Shown: positions 23,588-32,009 of the stretch, piece after piece
Layout of the letters: each line of letters begins with the position of its first letter
Numbering within the stretch: the stretch's first letter is position 1
The notes under the pieces: generated by a model
The model's input: only the letters and a program-made list of their open reading frames with translations
Database searches by the model: none
Told to the model about the DNA's origin: nothing
NCBI GenBank assembly: GCA_009776955.1
Contig: WRMW01000016.1
Coordinates: 1 to 43,710 of the forward strand
From: Clostridiales bacterium
Lineage (GTDB): Bacteria; Bacillota; Clostridia; Peptostreptococcales; Anaerovoracaceae
Direction of reading: 5' to 3'
DNA: 43,710 nucleotides
Made by a program: the position numbers and the translations under genes

Positions 23588-25255
23588 TCAAATCAAACTG
23601 GCTACCCCAAGTCGCCCCCTTACTCGCTCCTCCCCAAGTATCTGCTGTATCTCATAAATATCAGGCGCGACGCAGCGGCCTGCCAAAGCGCGGCGTATCA
23701 CCGTGCTGACATCGCCGACGTGCCCCTTGTACATTTCAGGATTGTTCTTGTAATCCTTGGGCTTGGGGGCGTACCCATGTGCGAACGCCAGTTCTCTCAC
23801 TTTTTCAAACCATCTGTCGCGGTCGTCCGCATGGTCGTAGCTTTCAAGGTAGCCCGTAAGCAAAGCACCCGCTTCCGACTCAGACATACCCTCTGGCAAC
23901 GGGTCATCCATCCGAAAATACGCATCAAAAAAGTACGAAACAAAGTCAAACATCTGGGCGGCATAGACGAGGTCTTTGCGTGGCTTTTCGCCGGCTCGCC
24001 CTATGTCGAGCGCCGCTTCCAACACGTCCCTGCCCTCCAAAAGCGTAGCAAAAGCCTCCGGTTTTTCACGCTCTGCCCAGTCCAATACAAAGCCCGCAAG
24101 CTCCCCTGCCGGTATCCGCGCAAGCACATCACGTGAGATATTTTGCAGCTTGTCGAGGTCAAATAGCATCCCTGCCGAGCCCATCTTTTCCGTTGTAACC
24201 TCGAACACATTGCTGTCAACATCAGGATTTGACAGCCGCCATTCCTCGTAGTTCGAGTTGATGACGGTCAGCAGATATTCACGCACTGCGATCGGGTGAT
24301 AGCCGTCGGCTATATAATAAGACAGCGCGGATTCTGGATCCGTCCGCTTTGACAGCTTGCGCTTGATGCCGCCGTCCAATTTCATCAACAATGCCGTATG
24401 GCAGTAGACTGGCGGCTCAAAGCCGAGGGCACGGAAAAGCGAGATATGTATAGGCAGCGACGACAGCCATTCTTCGCCGCGGACTACATGCGTGGTCTCC
24501 ATCAAATGATCGTCTACGACGTGCGCGAAATGATAGGTCGGCAGCCCATCTTTTTTAAGTATGACGGTATCCAGGTTGTTGCGGGGCATTGTGAGCTCGC
24601 CGCGTATCCCGTCCGCCACGACTATGCTTTCGCCCTCGCAAGCCGCCCCCTCATGGTCTGCATTGAAGCGGATGACATACGGATCGCCGCTCTGGATTTT
24701 CTCCGCGACCAAATCCGCGTCCGCCCCGCGCCACTTGGCATAGGCGCCGTATATGCCTGGAAGCTCCTTGGCGGCCTCCTGCTTCTTGCGGATATCCGCT
24801 ATTTCATCTTCCGTCAAAAAGCAGTGGTACGCCTTGCCCTCATCCAACAGCCTCTGTGCAAACCCATGGTATATCTCCCGCCGTGCCGACTGAAAGTACG
24901 GCCCATACGCCCCGCGTTCCACGACCACGCCCCCATTCGATCCACACTCCAATCCATTCCCATTCTGTCCACACTCAAATCCGCCCCCACAACCTTCCAC
25001 GACCACGCTCCCACTCAGTCCACACCCGCAACATTCCGTAAGCCCGACCCCTTCATCAAACTCAATCCCGAAATACGCAAGCCCTCGTATCAGCTCCGAA
25101 ACAGCCCCCTCCACCTCACGCTTCTGGTCCGTATCCTCGATACGCAGATAAAACACCCCGCCGCTCTGTGCAGCGAGCCTCTGATTGACGAGCGCCATAA
25201 AAAGATTCCCAAGATGTATAAACCCTGTCGGGCTCGGACCGAGCCGCGTTCTCAT
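23588..25255 (-). CDS. gltX: Glutamyl-tRNA synthetase with Cys/Gly-rich insert
   Basis: Charges tRNA-Glu in the cytoplasm. Class I features are RLGPSPTGFIHLGN (HLGN replaces HIGH), YLRIEDTDQKR, and KRKLSKR for the KMSKS loop, followed by the helical anticodon-binding region. With ATG 25255 it has 555 aa, longer than the usual 470-500. An in-frame TTG at 25270 directly at the ahcY stop is an alternative start. Oddity: between FGIEFDEG and ERGAYGPYFQSARRE, where relatives have a few residues, lies an insert of about 45 residues with CGCG, GCGGGFECGQ and ECGSNGG. Its DNA contains a 78-bp-spaced duplication. It could be misread as a metal-binding domain. Conserved flanks suggest a working enzyme. 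Confidence 0.94.
   Translation of the reverse strand: MRTRLGPSPTGFIHLGNLFMALVNQRLAAQSGGVFYLRIEDTDQKREVEGAVSELIRGLAYFGIEFDEGVGLTECCGCGLSGSVVVEGCGGGFECGQNGNGLECGSNGGVVVERGAYGPYFQSARREIYHGFAQRLLDEGKAYHCFLTEDEIADIRKKQEAAKELPGIYGAYAKWRGADADLVAEKIQSGDPYVIRFNADHEGAACEGESIVVADGIRGELTMPRNNLDTVILKKDGLPTYHFAHVVDDHLMETTHVVRGEEWLSSLPIHISLFRALGFEPPVYCHTALLMKLDGGIKRKLSKRTDPESALSYYIADGYHPIAVREYLLTVINSNYEEWRLSNPDVDSNVFEVTTEKMGSAGMLFDLDKLQNISRDVLARIPAGELAGFVLDWAEREKPEAFATLLEGRDVLEAALDIGRAGEKPRKDLVYAAQMFDFVSYFFDAYFRMDDPLPEGMSESEAGALLTGYLESYDHADDRDRWFEKVRELAFAHGYAPKPKDYKNNPEMYKGHVGDVSTVIRRALAGRCVAPDIYEIQQILGEERVRGRLGVASLI
24914..25048 (-). repeat. Duplicated low-complexity insert inside gltX
   Basis: On the plus strand TTCCACGACCACGC begins at 24917 and again at 24995, 78 bp (26 codons) apart. 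Each is followed by a related C-rich 20 bp ending in tccacac, and a further shortened copy of the end lies near 24968. The period is a multiple of three, so copy-number change would keep the frame. Confidence 0.75.
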
Positions 25256-25270
25256 CGGCCCGCTATTCAA

Positions 25271-26587
25271 CTATTCAACTTCCCAACTCTTTAGATAAGC
25301 CTTTTGATCCGTCGTGAGCGTGTCAATACGCACGCTCCACGCCTTGAGGTATGCGGCGGAGACCACGTTGTCGATCTCGTCCGACACGTCATAGACGCGG
25401 GCTTCAAGCTTCCTGCGGTTCTTGATGATGTATAGCGCGGTGTGGAATTGCACGGCGAAGCTTATGTCGATAATCTCCGCAGGGTGTCCGTCCGCGGCGG
25501 CTACATTGAGCAAGCGGCCCTCCGCAATCACATTGATGCGTTTCCCTTTTGTAAGCAGGAAAGTCTCGATATTCTTCCTCGCCTCGTAACGTGTCCTCGC
25601 CTTTTCCGCAAGCGTCGCGACATCTATCTCGACATCGAAGTGACCCGCATTGCCGAGCACCACGTCATTTTTCATAAGCTTCATATGGTCGTAAGTTATG
25701 ACGTCCTTGCAGCCGGTGGCTGTGACAAAGATGTCGCCGAGCGGAGCGGCTGCCGTCATAGGCATCACGTCATAGCCGTCCATACGCGCTTCCATCGCCT
25801 TCACGGGGTCGATCTCCGTCACGATGACAGAGGCGCCAAGCGCCGCCGCCCGCATTGCGATTCCACGCCCACACCAGCCATAGCCCGCGACCACGACGGT
25901 CTTGGACGCAATGATAAGGTTCGTGTTGCGGAGCAGGCTGTCCCATACGGACTGGCCTGTCCCATAACGGTTGTCGAACAGATGCTTGCACTGCGCATCG
26001 TTCACGGCGAGCATCGGGAACTGCAGCTTCCCTTCGGCCTCAAGCGCCTTGAGGCGTACCACGCCGGTGGTCGTTTCCTCGCCGCCGCCCCAGACATCGC
26101 TTGCGAGGCTCTTGCACTTCGTATGGAGCGCATGGACGAGATCGCCGCCGTCATCAATCACGATGTTTGGTTTGTGCGACAGGCACATTTCGATATGCTT
26201 CGCATAAGCCTTTTGGTTCTCGCCGTGAATCGCAAAGACCGAGATAGCGGGAATGGCCCTGCCGCCATGGTCGTGTCGGTCAAGCGCCTTCGTCCGCCCC
26301 TTCGCAAGCGCGGCCGCCACATCGTCCTGCGTCGAAAGCACGTTGCAGCCCATCGCTGAGACCGTGGCTCCCGCCCATGTCAAGACGCGGCAGAAGTACG
26401 CCGTCTTCGCTTCCATATGGATGGCGAGGCTGATTTTCACGCCGTCAAGCGGCTTTTGCTTTTGCGGAATGTCCGCATACTTTTCTTCGAGCGCCCGCAA
26501 CAGCGGCATGTGGTTTCTGACCCACGAGATTTTTCGCTCCCCCGAGGCCGCAAGCCCCAGGCTCTTGATATCATTTTTCTTATCCAT
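25271..26587 (-). CDS. ahcY: Adenosylhomocysteinase
   Basis: Reversible hydrolysis of S-adenosylhomocysteine to adenosine and homocysteine, using tightly bound NAD+. The 438-aa cytoplasmic enzyme shows NVLSTQDDVAAAL for substrate binding, FDNRYGTGQSVWD, and the Rossmann motif VVVAGYGWCGRG. It ends about LTTDQKAYLKSWEVE and lacks the C-terminal Lys/Tyr tail of long bacterial and eukaryotic enzymes, like the archaeal/Thermotoga short type. ATG 26587 was chosen because a perfect extended -10 (TGG-TATAAT) ends 7 nt upstream and the longer frame to 26641 would include it; there is no Shine-Dalgarno. gltX begins within 16 nt of its stop. Confidence 0.95.
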   Translation of the reverse strand: MDKKNDIKSLGLAASGERKISWVRNHMPLLRALEEKYADIPQKQKPLDGVKISLAIHMEAKTAYFCRVLTWAGATVSAMGCNVLSTQDDVAAALAKGRTKALDRHDHGGRAIPAISVFAIHGENQKAYAKHIEMCLSHKPNIVIDDGGDLVHALHTKCKSLASDVWGGGEETTTGVVRLKALEAEGKLQFPMLAVNDAQCKHLFDNRYGTGQSVWDSLLRNTNLIIASKTVVVAGYGWCGRGIAMRAAALGASVIVTEIDPVKAMEARMDGYDVMPMTAAAPLGDIFVTATGCKDVITYDHMKLMKNDVVLGNAGHFDVEIDVATLAEKARTRYEARKNIETFLLTKGKRINVIAEGRLLNVAAADGHPAEIIDISFAVQFHTALYIIKNRRKLEARVYDVSDEIDNVVSAAYLKAWSVRIDTLTTDQKAYLKSWEVE

Positions 26588-26594
26588 GTCCGCA

Positions 26595-26603
26595 ATTATA
26601 CCA
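26595..26603 (-). promoter_or_regulatory. Perfect extended -10 promoter of ahcY, leaderless arrangement
   Basis: Minus-strand TGGTATAAT ends at 26595, with 7 nt to ATG 26587, so transcription should start at or next to the start codon. No -35 consensus is evident. Confidence 0.6.
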
Positions 26604-26640
26604 CCAAAAACCGCATTTGTGCGTATTTGTGTCATTTGCA

Positions 26641-26657
26641 AAAATCATAGATTTTTG
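26641..26657 (-). terminator. Weak AT-rich hairpin at the end of the MFS gene
   Basis: AAAAATC-TAT-GATTTTT is a perfect 7-bp inverted repeat spanning the transporter's TGA stop. It ends in a T-run on the minus strand, but the stem is AT-only apart from one pair, so termination would be inefficient. Confidence 0.3.
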
Positions 26658-27856
26658 ATTGTAGATGGTGCCGCCCTATGATGCCGCCCGTGCAGCCGCC
26701 AGTACACCGCCAGTGTTGCAAACACGATCAAGGCGCATAGGAAAAACATATTCGAAAACCCTGTTTTCGATGCAACGAACCCGAAAATCAAAGCACCTGT
26801 CCCCATGCCCAAGTCGGAAAAGATGAAGTAAGTTGACGTGATTTTGCCGAATTGCCGAGGCTCAGCGTATTTGACGCACACTGCCTGCCCAAGCGGCAAG
26901 ATAGTGCCGTAGCTTGCCGCCACCATAAAAGCGGCCACGATAATCAAGACTGCCGCCGATGTCGCACCCGCGCCCGCCAAACCCAACACCACAAAGCTCG
27001 CCGAAAAAAGCATTATTGATGGGACAAAAACAAAATTCTCCCCTCGCTTATCGACTAGACGGCCGGCAATCGGCCTCGTGACCACTATGAACACGGAAAA
27101 TATTACAAAGAAAATTGGGGCGACCCAAGCGATTCCAATGCGGATCGTATAGGTTTCAAGCAATGCGGGCAGACCCATATAGCACAGGCTTAGAAAGATA
27201 ATCATCAGAGCGAGCGGCAGGGCGGATTTCTCAAAAAGGCCGCCGATGCTGAACTTGCCGCTCCTCGTAGCCTTCTCCCCGCCAAACGTCACAGGCACAA
27301 ATCGTATGCACGCGAGTATGACAAACGCGACTATCGCAAGGACAAGGTTGACAATCCACAGCGTCTGGTACGAAAACGCCCCTATCACGTACATGGCGAC
27401 CGGCGGCCCGACCGCTATGCCAAACGAAAAGCTAAGGGTGTAGAAAGCGATGCCCTCAGCCCTGCGGGCGGGCGGTATGAAGTCAATCACGGAAGTCGCC
27501 ATCACGTTATGAAGGCAGCCGCAAACAATTCCGTGAAGCAGCCGCAACGCAAGCACAGACCCTAAGCTTCCCGGCAAGAAGTAAAGGACGCAGACGGCAG
27601 GGTGCAGGGCGCTTGCTATGAAGGCGAGCTTGCGACGTCCAATCCTGTCCATATAGTTCGCCGCGAAAAGCCTGCCGAATATCCCGCCCAGCATCGCTAT
27701 GCTCGAAATGAACCCCGCCATCCCCTCGGACACGCCGAATGTGTTCATCGAATACACGGCCATCGTCGTGATAAGCGTATACATCACCATCGCCGCGAAC
27801 CCGCCGGTCAGCATAGCGAGAATAAAATTCCGGTTCCAAAGCCTCTCCTGATCCAT
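26645..27856 (-). CDS. Major facilitator superfamily transporter (efflux-type)
   Basis: A 403-aa inner-membrane protein with 12 predicted helices. The loop between helices 2 and 3 carries the MFS signature as NYMDRIGRRKLAF, and the mirrored loop reads RLVDKRGENFVF. The pattern resembles the YfcJ/AraJ-like drug:H+ antiporter groups, but the substrate cannot be set. ATG 27856 lies 2 nt after the ABC-F stop; GGGAGAG within the ABC-F end may serve as ribosome site, so translation is probably coupled. Pairing with an ABC-F ribosome-protection-type gene suggests a role in drug tolerance, as an inference only. Confidence 0.85.
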   Translation of the reverse strand: MDQERLWNRNFILAMLTGGFAAMVMYTLITTMAVYSMNTFGVSEGMAGFISSIAMLGGIFGRLFAANYMDRIGRRKLAFIASALHPAVCVLYFLPGSLGSVLALRLLHGIVCGCLHNVMATSVIDFIPPARRAEGIAFYTLSFSFGIAVGPPVAMYVIGAFSYQTLWIVNLVLAIVAFVILACIRFVPVTFGGEKATRSGKFSIGGLFEKSALPLALMIIFLSLCYMGLPALLETYTIRIGIAWVAPIFFVIFSVFIVVTRPIAGRLVDKRGENFVFVPSIMLFSASFVVLGLAGAGATSAAVLIIVAAFMVAASYGTILPLGQAVCVKYAEPRQFGKITSTYFIFSDLGMGTGALIFGFVASKTGFSNMFFLCALIVFATLAVYWRLHGRHHRAAPSTIKNL

Positions 27857-27858
27857 AC

Positions 27859-29544
27859 CTACATTATACTCTCCCATTTAATAAATAGGAGCGCGAGTTT
27901 TTCTTCGGTCTTGGTAAGCTCGCCGTGCAATTCCGCCAAAAGCTCGTGGTCTGTCGAATTTGCGGGGTCGGCAAGGTCCGTTTCCAGCGACGCAATCTTG
28001 GTTTCCGCTTCGTCTATCGCCTGCTCGGTTTCCGCAAGCTGACGCTCTCTGCGCCTAAGGTCGGTTTCCGCCTCCTTCGCCAGACGGCGTTCGCGGGCGG
28101 CATCCGTTTCGGGTTTGTAGTTTTCGTAAGCGTCGGGCGGGGCGGCGAGAGCTTGGCTCTCAGAAGCGCGAGCCGCCCGCTTCTCGAAATAATAATCGAA
28201 CTTGCCATGATAGTTTTCGAGACCGCTCGGTGTAAGCTCCATAATTCGGTCGGGCAGCGTCTCAAGCAGATAGCGGTCGTGCGATATGATAAGGAGCGTG
28301 CCGGGGAACTCCCTCAAAGCGTCTTCCACCACTTCCATCGAGGCGATGTCCAAGTGGTTGGTCGGCTCGTCGAGCAACAAGGTGTTTGCGCCCGAACGTA
28401 TAAGCTTGAGCAACGAGAGCCGCGCCTTTTCCCCGCCCGAAAGCGTCTCGATACGCTGAAAGGCCTTGTCGCCCGAAAAAAGGAACGCGCCGAGCAGCTT
28501 GCGGTGCATCGTGTCATCCGAAGTCGGGAACGCCTCTTGCATCTCCTCTAGCAACGTGCGATCCCCTTTAAGGTTTTCCTGGTGCTGGTCATAGTAGCCC
28601 ACGCGTACGCCGTGACCACGCTCAAGCCACCCTTCGTCCGCCGCCAATTTTTCCGAAAGTATGCGAAAGAGCGTCGTCTTTCCCACACCGTTCGCCCCCA
28701 CCATGCACACCGTCTCCCCGCGCTTGATGTCAAAATCGACACCCTCGAACAGACGCCGCTCCCCGAAGCTCTTGCCAAGACCCTCCGCAAGCAGCACGTC
28801 ATTCCCGCTCTTTCTCGATTCGGAAAAACGTATATTCATGCGCCGCCCCTCCGAATCGTGGGAATGCACAGCCTCTGGCCGCTGCTCACGCATAAGCTTC
28901 TTTTCCCGCGAGGCGGCGCGCTTCGCAAGCTTTTCCGTTCCGCGCTCCTTCATGTGACGGATCATATCCGCCTGTCTCTTGTACTCGGCGAGGTCTTTCT
29001 TGTAAGCCCTCTCGGCAGCCTCCAGGAGAGCCGCCTTCTTTTCTCGGAACGCCGAATAATTTCCGTTGTATGCCTTTAGCGCGCCGTCGCCCATATCGAA
29101 GATACGCGAGACCGTCCGGTCAAGAAAATAGCGGTCGTGCGACACCATCAAGATCGTTCCCTTGAAATGGCGGATGCGGCTCTCAAGCCACGCAAGCTTG
29201 TCGAAGTCCAGATGGTTCGTCGGCTCGTCGAGCAATAATATATCCGGCCGGCCGGACAGTATTTCCTCTAGCGCCCGTTTTGCGCGCTCCCCGCCGCTCC
29301 CGTCCTCAGGCGCCCCCTCACGGCTCTGCTTCAAATACCCGATTTTCAGTTCCTGATTTATGGACAGCCCGCCGCCGCTCGGCTCAAGCTCGCCGGCGAT
29401 AAGCTTTAGCAACGTGGTCTTGCCTGCGCCGTTCGCGCCCACTATCCCGATGCGTTCCCCCGGCTCCGCAAAAAACGAAACGCCGCGAAACACCTCGTCC
29501 GCGCCGTAAACCATCCTCAAATCGTTTGCCGTAATTATATTCAT
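27859..29544 (-). CDS. ABC-F ATPase with shortened first nucleotide-binding domain
   Basis: A cytoplasmic 561-aa protein with two ABC domains and no membrane segment, of the family that acts on ribosomes. Domain 1: Walker A GANGAGKTT at 36-44, then GYLKQ at 69-73, a signature-like GSGGE at 82-86, and LLLDEPTNHLD. Domain 2: GANGVGKTT near 283, YYDQ near 318, LSGGE at 368-372, and LLLDEPTNHLD. The linker holds RGTEKLAKRAASREKK, and the C-terminus (about 495-555) is a charged coiled coil. Domain 1 has only about 8 residues between Q-loop and signature, against about 47 in domain 2, so its helical arm is largely missing. ATG 29544 has no Shine-Dalgarno. It could be a housekeeping translation factor or an antibiotic-resistance ABC-F; the MFS partner favours the latter weakly. 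Confidence 0.88.
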   Translation of the reverse strand: MNIITANDLRMVYGADEVFRGVSFFAEPGERIGIVGANGAGKTTLLKLIAGELEPSGGGLSINQELKIGYLKQSREGAPEDGSGGERAKRALEEILSGRPDILLLDEPTNHLDFDKLAWLESRIRHFKGTILMVSHDRYFLDRTVSRIFDMGDGALKAYNGNYSAFREKKAALLEAAERAYKKDLAEYKRQADMIRHMKERGTEKLAKRAASREKKLMREQRPEAVHSHDSEGRRMNIRFSESRKSGNDVLLAEGLGKSFGERRLFEGVDFDIKRGETVCMVGANGVGKTTLFRILSEKLAADEGWLERGHGVRVGYYDQHQENLKGDRTLLEEMQEAFPTSDDTMHRKLLGAFLFSGDKAFQRIETLSGGEKARLSLLKLIRSGANTLLLDEPTNHLDIASMEVVEDALREFPGTLLIISHDRYLLETLPDRIMELTPSGLENYHGKFDYYFEKRAARASESQALAAPPDAYENYKPETDAARERRLAKEAETDLRRRERQLAETEQAIDEAETKIASLETDLADPANSTDHELLAELHGELTKTEEKLALLFIKWESIM

Positions 29545-29556
29545 TATATATAAGAG

Positions 29557-29565
29557 TTTATACCA
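29557..29565 (-). promoter_or_regulatory. Possible extended -10 promoter of the ABC-F gene
   Basis: TGGTATAAA ends 12 nt before ATG 29544, and TTGAAA lies 15 nt upstream of the TATAAA. It overlaps the end of azlD, so the ABC-F/MFS pair may be transcribed separately as well as from upstream. Confidence 0.4.
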
Positions 29566-29569
29566 TAAC

Positions 29570-29905
29570 CTAGATTGTTTCAAAGACTGTCCGTATCAAG
29601 ACCATATAAAGCGCCAGCCCGGCGGCGATGCTTATCAGCATGTTTTTGAAGCGGACTTGGAGCAGAATCACGGCAACGGTCGAAATCAGTTCGGGAATCC
29701 CGTTCGGCCAAGCGACGAACTCGACATGCCTCATGCAATAAACTATCAGCATGGCAATGGTCGCACAAGGCAGCACGCCGCCGAGATAGCGGATGTATGA
29801 CGGCGTGTGCAGATCCGATGGGAACAGGACGAAAGGAAGCCCGCGCGTAATCGCCGTCGCGCCTGCGATAATAAGTATCGTCAATACTATTTGCATAATG
29901 CTCAT
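29570..29905 (-). CDS. azlD: AzlD-type branched-chain amino acid export subunit
   Basis: A 111-aa membrane protein with four hydrophobic helices, the usual AzlD length. The motif TRGLPFVLFP near the N-terminus and YLGGVLPCATIAMLIVYC are typical. It works as the small partner of AzlC in exporting branched-chain or related amino acids. The start overlaps the azlC stop by 4 nt (ATGA), so the two are made together. Confidence 0.92.
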   Translation of the reverse strand: MSIMQIVLTILIIAGATAITRGLPFVLFPSDLHTPSYIRYLGGVLPCATIAMLIVYCMRHVEFVAWPNGIPELISTVAVILLQVRFKNMLISIAAGLALYMVLIRTVFETI

Positions 29906-30627
29906 GGCAGTGTCTCGCTTTCCGTTGCCTTTTGCTTCGGCAATTTCTTCTCCAACGGACTACGGGCAATGGTCAGGACTACGATAAGCGCCGCCATTGC
30001 GGGCAGCAAAAACCGCTCCGGCCCGAAAACCAAAAGACAGATGGCGGAAGCGACCAGACCGATTATGCAGGGTATCCGATTGTGCTTTGCCCTAAGCTGC
30101 TCCACCACGATGGCGGTAAGGAAAGCGGTCATCACGAACTCGATGCCGGTCATGTCGAAACGGAGCTGCGAGCCGAGCAACGCGCCTATGATGCCGCCGC
30201 CTATCCAATAGCAGTGATTGAGCAGAGTAATGAAAAAGTAGAAAGTCCCGCGGCTGACATCCTTGGGCGGCTCAGTCGAGTAAAGCAGCGTAAAAGTCTC
30301 GTCCGTCATGCCGAACACGATATACGGCTTGTACTTCCCGATTCCCCTAAGCTTTTCGAGCATGGAGAAGCCATAAAAAAGATGCCGTGCGTTCACCATC
30401 AAAGTGACCAAGAAAACGGACAGCGGGGCAAAAGGCTCGGTCATCAAGCTGACAGCCACGAATTGCATGGCGCCCGCAAATATCGTGACGCTCATAAACC
30501 CTGCCCACAGAAAGCCGAAACCAGAGCTTTGAAGCAGGACCCCAAAGGCGATTCCCAAGAACAAATAACCCGTCAGGACAGGGATGGTGTAGGGGAAGGC
30601 GGCCTTTATCGCGGCTTTTGCGTTCAT
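29902..30627 (-). CDS. azlC: AzlC-type branched-chain amino acid exporter
   Basis: A 241-aa membrane protein. PYTIPVLTGYLFLGIAFGVLL, the FAGAMQFVAVSLM helix, LMVNARHLFYGFSML and GMTDETFTL are characteristic of the AzlC family. ATG 30627 overlaps the hypD stop by 4 nt (ATGA), so the longer frame to 30741 inside hypD was rejected. The overlap places an amino-acid exporter directly behind hydrogenase-maturation genes. Confidence 0.93.
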   Translation of the reverse strand: MNAKAAIKAAFPYTIPVLTGYLFLGIAFGVLLQSSGFGFLWAGFMSVTIFAGAMQFVAVSLMTEPFAPLSVFLVTLMVNARHLFYGFSMLEKLRGIGKYKPYIVFGMTDETFTLLYSTEPPKDVSRGTFYFFITLLNHCYWIGGGIIGALLGSQLRFDMTGIEFVMTAFLTAIVVEQLRAKHNRIPCIIGLVASAICLLVFGPERFLLPAMAALIVVLTIARSPLEKKLPKQKATESETLP

Positions 30628-31655
30628 AGGCCGAGCCCTTCTGCACGTCCGCGGTACCATGTGCCGCAAGCCCCTTCCGCCGAGACCATACAAGGCCCGA
30701 CCGCCTGCGTCGGCGTGCATTCCCCGCCAAAGAGCGGGCACTCATTCGGATCGATTCGCCCAAGGATGACATCCTCACAACGGCAAGTTGCTTGTTCCTC
30801 GTGGGACGCAAATCCGCTCGGCTGATCCACGCCACGCAAAAAATACCCCGACGCCGGCACCGTCCCAAGCCCCCTCCAGACCTCGTCCCGCACCTCGAAA
30901 TGCCGCTCGATTACCGCCTGCGCCCTTGCATTCCCCTCTGCGCTCACCGCCTCCGCATACAGATTCCTCACACCGCCACGCCCCTTTGCGGCATCCTCCG
31001 CAGCCACACGTACAGCCGCCGCCAGACTCTTCCCCTCGAAACCCGCTACGACAAAGGGCTTGCCGTACCTCTCCGCAAGCGGCGAATATGCGTCCGCCCC
31101 CGTCACCACGCTCACATGCCCCGGGCAGATAAACGCATCCACTTCCTCCCCCATAGCGCACACCCAGTCTATCGCCGCCACCGCCGACTTCAGCGAAGTT
31201 ATCAGTCTAAGGTTATCCACCCCCTGCGCCTCCGCCTCCTCAAGCAACAACCCGAAGGCCGGCGCCGTGGTCTCAAACCCGATGGCAGCGACCACAAACA
31301 CGGTCTCCGGCTCACCCTTCGCCAACGCGATCGCATCGAACGGCGACCATAGCATCCGCACACGCCCCCCCACGCCCTTGGCGTCCGAAAGCGTCCGCTC
31401 CGTGCCCGGCACCTTCAGCAAATCGCCGAAGCAAAGCAGCTCATGCCCCTCCCGCATGGAAATCTCTATACATCTGTCAATATAGCCCGGCACCGTCACG
31501 CAGACAGGGCAGCCCGGCCCCGACACAAGCCGTATCTTAGGGGATAGAAAGCTACGTATCCCGCTCTTGAAAATCGCCGCCGTATGCGTCCCGCAGACCT
31601 CCATTATGCGGAGTGCCGATCCGTTATATTCTCGCAAAAAATCCAAGTCTGTCAT
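30624..31655 (-). CDS. hypD: [NiFe]-hydrogenase maturation protein HypD
   Basis: Fe-S scaffold on which, together with HypC, the Fe(CN)2CO unit of [NiFe] hydrogenases is assembled. The 343-aa protein has all hallmarks: EVCGTHT at 19-25, SGPGCPVCVT at 45-54, AAIGFETTAP, CPGHVSVVTG, and the C-terminal cysteine set (CRCEDVILGRIDPNECPLFG, ECTPTQAVGPCMVS) for the [4Fe-4S] cluster. ATG 31655 lies 33 nt after hypC. hypA, hypB, hypE, hypF and the hydrogenase itself must lie elsewhere. Confidence 0.97.
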   Translation of the reverse strand: MTDLDFLREYNGSALRIMEVCGTHTAAIFKSGIRSFLSPKIRLVSGPGCPVCVTVPGYIDRCIEISMREGHELLCFGDLLKVPGTERTLSDAKGVGGRVRMLWSPFDAIALAKGEPETVFVVAAIGFETTAPAFGLLLEEAEAQGVDNLRLITSLKSAVAAIDWVCAMGEEVDAFICPGHVSVVTGADAYSPLAERYGKPFVVAGFEGKSLAAAVRVAAEDAAKGRGGVRNLYAEAVSAEGNARAQAVIERHFEVRDEVWRGLGTVPASGYFLRGVDQPSGFASHEEQATCRCEDVILGRIDPNECPLFGGECTPTQAVGPCMVSAEGACGTWYRGRAEGLGL

Positions 31656-31688
31656 GTCAGCAAAAAAACCTTACACCTCTACGCATTC

Positions 31689-31901
31689 CTACGCTTCCAA
31701 AACCAGTTCCCATGCCTCAAGGATGCCCCGTGCCTTCTCCGCATCCATCGCCTCTATCGCCATGCCCGCATGCACAAGCACATACTCCCCGATAGCCACA
31801 TTGACAAGCCCGACATTGACCCTCGCGACATTCCCGCCGAAATCGACTTCCGCCGTCCTGCCCTCAACCCCGATCACCTTGCCCGGATACGCAACACACA
31901 T
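31689..31901 (-). CDS. hypC: [NiFe]-hydrogenase maturation chaperone HypC
   Basis: A small 70-aa OB-fold chaperone that shuttles the Fe(CN)2CO moiety from HypD to the hydrogenase large subunit. It begins MCVAYPGKVI, with the essential Cys2 exposed after Met removal, and contains the strands GRTAEVDFGGNVARVNV and IGEYVLVHAGMAIEAMD found in the family. ATG 31901 has AAAGGGAAAGTGT upstream. It is the first gene of the long minus-strand run down to gltX. Confidence 0.95.
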   Translation of the reverse strand: MCVAYPGKVIGVEGRTAEVDFGGNVARVNVGLVNVAIGEYVLVHAGMAIEAMDAEKARGILEAWELVLEA

Positions 31902-32009
31902 ACACTTTCCCTTTCACCGAACACACCTAATACGCCGAACATATCGAACCATTGTAACATTTTATCACCCCCCAGACGAACCGCCACCCCATACCAAGTG
32001 CCACCCCGC

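Noticed and set aside
24914-25048. Zinc-ribbon domain in GltX
   Set aside because: The Cys spacing is irregular, the DNA is a recent duplication of low-complexity sequence, and no paired CxxC knuckles with normal spacing occur; treated as an insert of unknown role.
27851-27866. Leaderless promoter for the MFS gene from a TATAAT near its start
   Set aside because: The hexamer lies inside the last codons of the ABC-F gene with only 2 nt between genes and no -35 or TG extension; coupled translation is simpler.
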